Shown here in pieces: positions 60,991-64,000 of a stretch of DNA of 64,000 nt. The DNA comes from Algoriphagus formosus (GTDB lineage: Bacteria; Bacteroidota; Bacteroidia; Cytophagales; Cyclobacteriaceae): positions 930,001 through 994,000 of the forward strand of contig NZ_NIUC01000001.1 in NCBI RefSeq assembly GCF_002807035.1, in the 5' to 3' direction. Position numbers and translations under genes: made by a program. A model generated the notes under the pieces. It worked only from the letters and a program-made list of their open reading frames with translations. It searched no databases and was not told the origin of the DNA. Positions within the stretch are counted from its first letter, which is position 1. The number at the start of each line of letters is the position of its first letter.

Positions 60991-63234
60991 TCACCTAAAC
61001 TTCCCCTTTAGCATGGCCAATTTCTCTGCCATACTGCCTTGGGGTTCTTCTTTTTGCTTTGGTTTTGGGGAAGGCTTTCGGTCTGATTTCCCTCTTTCTG
61101 CAAAAGGATCAGCCTTCATACTCAAACCTATCCGCTTTCGTGCCACATCTACATCAAGCACCGTCACCTGCACCTTTTGATTGACCGTCACGATCTCATT
61201 GGGATCTTTCACAAATCGATCTGCCAAATGACTTAAATGTACCAATCCATCCTGATGCACCCCTACATCTACGAATGCACCAAAGGCGGTAATGTTGGTG
61301 ACGACTCCGGGAAGCTTCATGCCTGTTTTTAGATCCGAAATGGCATTGACACCTTTTTCAAATTCAAATACCTCAAACTGCTCTCGAGGATCTCGACCTG
61401 GCTTGGCCAACTCGTCCAGAATATCCTGCAAGGTGGGCATTCCCACCGTATCAGACAGGTAATTCTTCAAGTTGATTTGCTGTCGCAGGTCCTCTGAAAG
61501 CATCAACTCACGAACTGCCACTCCCAAGTCTTTAGCCATTTTTTCCACCAATTCGTAGCGCTCGGGGTGGACTGCAGAGCGATCAAGCGGATTAGCTGCC
61601 TGACGAATTCGTAGGAAACCAGCTGCCTGTTCGTAGGCTTTGTCACCCAATCGAGGTACTTTTAGGAGTTGGGCACGGCTCGTGAAGGGACCATTTTCAT
61701 TCCGGAAGTTGACAATATTTTGTGCTAAGACAGGTCCAAGCCCGGATACGTAGGCTAGTAATTGCTTCGAGGCAGTATTTACCTCTACCCCTACGGCGTT
61801 TACAGCAGAGACCACCGTGTCGTCCAGCGAATTCTTCAAAGCCGACTGATCCACATCATGCTGATACTGCCCCACACCAATTGACTTCGGGTCAATTTTC
61901 ACTAATTCTGCCAATGGATCCATCAATCTTCTCCCAATGGAAACAGCCCCTCGAACGGTCAGATCCAAATCGGGGAATTCTTCCCGAGCTACTTCTGAGG
62001 CAGAATAAATAGAAGCTCCAGCTTCATTGACAAGGGTGATGATGACAGATTTGGGTAATCCGAGGGAGCGAACAAACTCCTCCGTCTCCCTACCTGCAGT
62101 ACCGTTTCCGATGGCGATCGCTTGAATATCGAATTTCTCAACCAAACCTCTCACCGATAGACCTGCCTCAGCCGTTCTTCGCTGTGGTTCATGCGGAAAA
62201 ATAGCCTCATAGTGGAGTAATTGCCCCTGCGGCCCAAGACAAACCAATTTACAGCCTGTTCGAAATCCCGGATCAATAGCCATGACGGTTTTTTCGCCCA
62301 AGGGAGCTCCCAACAACAACTGTCGTACATTCTCTGCAAAAACCTTGATCGCTTCCTCATCAGCTTTTCTTTTAGTAAGCAGCCGAATCTCCGTTTCCAT
62401 ACTTGGCTTCAGCAAGCGCTTATAAGCATCTTTGATAGCGAGTCGCACCTCCTCAACCGAAGTATTTTCAGCATCGGAGATGATCTCGCTTTCCATTAGA
62501 TTCAAGGCGTCTGACTCTTCGGGTGTAGCATCCAGCATCAAAAACAATTCTTTTTCCCCTCTCCTCATCGCTAAAACCCGATGCGATGGCGCCGTAGCAA
62601 TGGGCTCCGACCATTCAAAATAGTCCTTATACTTGATAGCTTCTTGCTCTTTGCCAGGAATGACGCGAGATCGAAATACACCTTCTTTCAGAAAAAGGTT
62701 ACGCATTTTTTCCCGTAGTGAGGCATTCTCATTAATCCACTCAGCAATGATATCACGTGCTCCCTGCAAGGCATCTTCCACCGTAGTGACCTCTTTTTCC
62801 ACATCGATATACTTAGAGGCCTCTTCTTCAAGTTCTATGCTTTCTTGGGAAAAAATCAATTCCGCCAAAGGCTCCAGCCCCTTTTCTCTGGCGATAGTCG
62901 CCTTGGTACGTCGTTTGGGTTTGTATGGCAAATAAATATCTTCCAAGCGAGCCATGGTTTCAGCTTCTTCGATGGACTTCTTGAGGGAATCCGTAAGTTT
63001 TCCCTGCTCCTCGATGGATTTTAGGACTGCTTCCTTCCGCTTGTCCAGATCTCGTAATTGCTGTAAACGATCCCGAACTGCCGCAACCTGAACTTCATCT
63101 AGGCTTCCCGTTGCTTCCTTTCGGTATCTGGAGATAAATGGGACGGTCGCTCCTCCATCCAAGAGCTCAATGGTAGCTTGAACTTGTGTGGCTTTGACAT
63201 TTAATTCTTCGGCGATTTTGAACTGATAACTCAT
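60991..63234 (-). CDS. tex: Tex family RNA-binding transcription accessory protein
   Basis: A 747-residue Tex protein. Order of domains: helical N-terminus (QATIELLDGGATVPFISRYRKEATG, the family hallmark), central YqgF/RNase H-like domain (about 320-450, MAIDPGFRTGCKLVCLG), helix-hairpin-helix units (about 480-600, NIVNFRNENGPFTSRAQLLKVPRLGDKAYEQAAGF) and a C-terminal S1 domain (about 635-710, GVVTNITAFGAFVDVGVHQDGLVHLS), then a basic tail. The start is ATG 63234 (MSYQFKIAEELN); an earlier in-frame start at 63291 adds unlike-family residues. It is cytoplasmic. Confidence 0.95.
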   Translation of the reverse strand: MSYQFKIAEELNVKATQVQATIELLDGGATVPFISRYRKEATGSLDEVQVAAVRDRLQQLRDLDKRKEAVLKSIEEQGKLTDSLKKSIEEAETMARLEDIYLPYKPKRRTKATIAREKGLEPLAELIFSQESIELEEEASKYIDVEKEVTTVEDALQGARDIIAEWINENASLREKMRNLFLKEGVFRSRVIPGKEQEAIKYKDYFEWSEPIATAPSHRVLAMRRGEKELFLMLDATPEESDALNLMESEIISDAENTSVEEVRLAIKDAYKRLLKPSMETEIRLLTKRKADEEAIKVFAENVRQLLLGAPLGEKTVMAIDPGFRTGCKLVCLGPQGQLLHYEAIFPHEPQRRTAEAGLSVRGLVEKFDIQAIAIGNGTAGRETEEFVRSLGLPKSVIITLVNEAGASIYSASEVAREEFPDLDLTVRGAVSIGRRLMDPLAELVKIDPKSIGVGQYQHDVDQSALKNSLDDTVVSAVNAVGVEVNTASKQLLAYVSGLGPVLAQNIVNFRNENGPFTSRAQLLKVPRLGDKAYEQAAGFLRIRQAANPLDRSAVHPERYELVEKMAKDLGVAVRELMLSEDLRQQINLKNYLSDTVGMPTLQDILDELAKPGRDPREQFEVFEFEKGVNAISDLKTGMKLPGVVTNITAFGAFVDVGVHQDGLVHLSHLADRFVKDPNEIVTVNQKVQVTVLDVDVARKRIGLSMKADPFAERGKSDRKPSPKPKQKEEPQGSMAEKLAMLKGKFR

Positions 63235-63538
63235 ATTTTTAATTAAAAACTGCAGAAATTTCCCGCAAGATAGGAGTCCTTTTCGAGACAAAAAGAGAGA
63301 ATTGTATCGATTGTCACTAATCCGCTGAGGATAAGAAAGTAATTTTGAATTGACTTGAAATGGTTGAAAAGTGGGAAGCTTCGAAGCTTGTTGGGCACAA
63401 TCCTGAAATTTCTTCTTATCCTTTAACTAGAGAGTGGAAGTGAGAGGCATAAAGCCTTCTTCAACTATTCCTTCAATGTTGTTTTATATTGGCTTTGTAA
63501 AAGGCAGCTTTTCAAAAAGCTAGATGAGTAATTAATCA
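63235..63538. other. Divergent intergenic region between tex and the thioredoxin gene
   Basis: About 304 bp with no credible gene. It contains a perfect 14-bp palindrome AAGCTTCGAAGCTT (63376-63389) and a small hairpin AGCTTTT-CA-AAAAGCT (63506-63521) just before the thioredoxin start. Both promoters must be here, but no exact TAnnTTTG box was found. Confidence 0.4.
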
Positions 63539-64000
63539 ATGAAAAAAGAAACCATACTTAAAGAAGTAAAATCCTGGGGCTTGATTTTGGCCTTTTTCGC
63601 ATTTCTGTACTTCACGGGTCTACTTCCTGTGGTACAAGGAGCCGTCCAATCTGTTTTGCTTTCCACCGGGCTCATCAAACCAAACCTAGAGCGGGTAGAT
63701 CGAACTGATGAGAGTTTCGACTACTCGGGAAGCTTCCAGGATTTTGAGGGTAATACCATTCAGCTTTCAGATTACCGAGGCAAAACTCTTTTCATCAATC
63801 TTTGGGCTTCTTGGTGCGGACCATGCCGGGCCGAAATGCCACACATCTCAGAACTTTATAAATCAATAGAAGATAAAAAAGACATTGAGTTTTTGATGAT
63901 AGGCCTGGACAATGAATTTGAAAAAAGTAAGAGTCTCATCGAAAGTAAGAGTTGGGCTTTCCCAGCAATGCATGCAAGCTATGGCCTGAATAGAAGTTTA
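63539..64000 (+). CDS. TlpA-like membrane thioredoxin (3' end cut by window)
   Basis: The first 154 residues of a TlpA/ResA-type thioredoxin. An N-terminal membrane anchor (WGLILAFFAFLYFTGLLPVV, residues 13-32) is followed by a periplasmic thioredoxin domain: FQDFEGNTIQLSDYRGKTLFINLWASWCGPCRAEMP spans the diagnostic region with redox Cys C93 and C96 (WCGPC) and a cis-Pro expected beyond the window. Such proteins reduce disulfides for cytochrome c maturation or similar. The frame is open to the last base, so the gene continues outside. It diverges from tex. Confidence 0.88.
   Translation, partial: MKKETILKEVKSWGLILAFFAFLYFTGLLPVVQGAVQSVLLSTGLIKPNLERVDRTDESFDYSGSFQDFEGNTIQLSDYRGKTLFINLWASWCGPCRAEMPHISELYKSIEDKKDIEFLMIGLDNEFEKSKSLIESKSWAFPAMHASYGLNRSL

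Noticed and set aside
63376-63389. AAGCTTCGAAGCTT palindrome as a terminator or operator
   Set aside because: It is perfect but short, has no T-run and no associated promoter box; kept only as a note in the intergenic entry.

Overview
The window looks like a chromosome segment of a free-living Bacteroidota bacterium, probably a Cytophagales/Cyclobacteriaceae (Algoriphagus-like) lineage. This placement is an inference from gene content and style: moderately AT-rich DNA, very few Shine-Dalgarno sequences, candidate promoters resembling the Bacteroidota -33/-7 type, a large CarboxypepD-regulatory/outer-membrane barrel protein, an FG-GAP/ASPIC protein beside a vanadium-haloperoxidase-like enzyme, a DUF1080/Gfo-Idh pair, a tricorn protease, and many lipoproteins. 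I see no rRNA, tRNA, transposase, phage gene or CRISPR array. The gene content is mostly ordinary chromosomal.

Layout. 1-5500: the end of a GH67 alpha-glucuronidase, then a TPR sensor histidine kinase, an exported creatininase-family protein and an NAD-binding epimerase, meeting a convergent uracil-DNA glycosylase. 5.7-15 kb: a DUF4136 lipoprotein, a leaderless metzincin-like metalloprotease, an exported tricorn-type protease, a DUF937-like/secreted pair and a GH30 lipoprotein. 14.9-21 kb: two M14 carboxypeptidases flanking a DUF1080 plus Tat-exported Gfo/Idh pair (3-keto-glycoside chemistry). 21-25 kb: SixA-like phosphatase, topoisomerase I and a zinc-site-lacking sirtuin. 25.3-32.3 kb: six tightly packed, partly overlapping genes (DUF5996, flavin monooxygenase, serine hydrolase, YfcC-type transporter, aldo/keto reductase, MFS transporter). 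32.3-37 kb: an exported alpha-beta-barrel-like protein, a Tat-signal aminotransferase with a GNAT enzyme, and a TetR-ABC1 kinase pair. 37-42.8 kb: hslV, the pyruvate dehydrogenase E2 subunit, a YheT hydrolase, an SRAP protein, and fabH behind a promoter carrying a perfect 18-bp palindrome. 42.9-44.7 kb: a large exported MORN-repeat protein and a 54-residue protein. 45-52.4 kb: ROK regulator, FG-GAP/ASPIC protein, vanadium-haloperoxidase/PAP2 enzyme and sulfatase in one run. 52.5-55.8 kb: menB diverging from menE, a DUF2141 protein and an unknown protein. 55.8-58 kb: a membrane-anchored TIR protein convergent with a LexA-like XRE/S24 repressor preceded by an 85-residue gene. 58-64 kb: a TonB-receptor-like barrel, Tex, and the start of a TlpA-like thioredoxin.

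How it fits together: much of the window serves breakdown of external polymers (GH67, GH30, sulfatase, DUF1080 pair, proteases and carboxypeptidases) plus housekeeping (topA, fabH, menB/menE, pdhC, hslV, tex). The best leads for something less described are the operator-like palindrome inside the fabH promoter, the LexA-like repressor/small-gene/TIR neighbourhood, the leaderless metzincin with HExxHxxNxxH, the Tat-exported PLP aminotransferase, and a dyad motif shared by the 18.4-kb and 24.4-kb intergenic regions.
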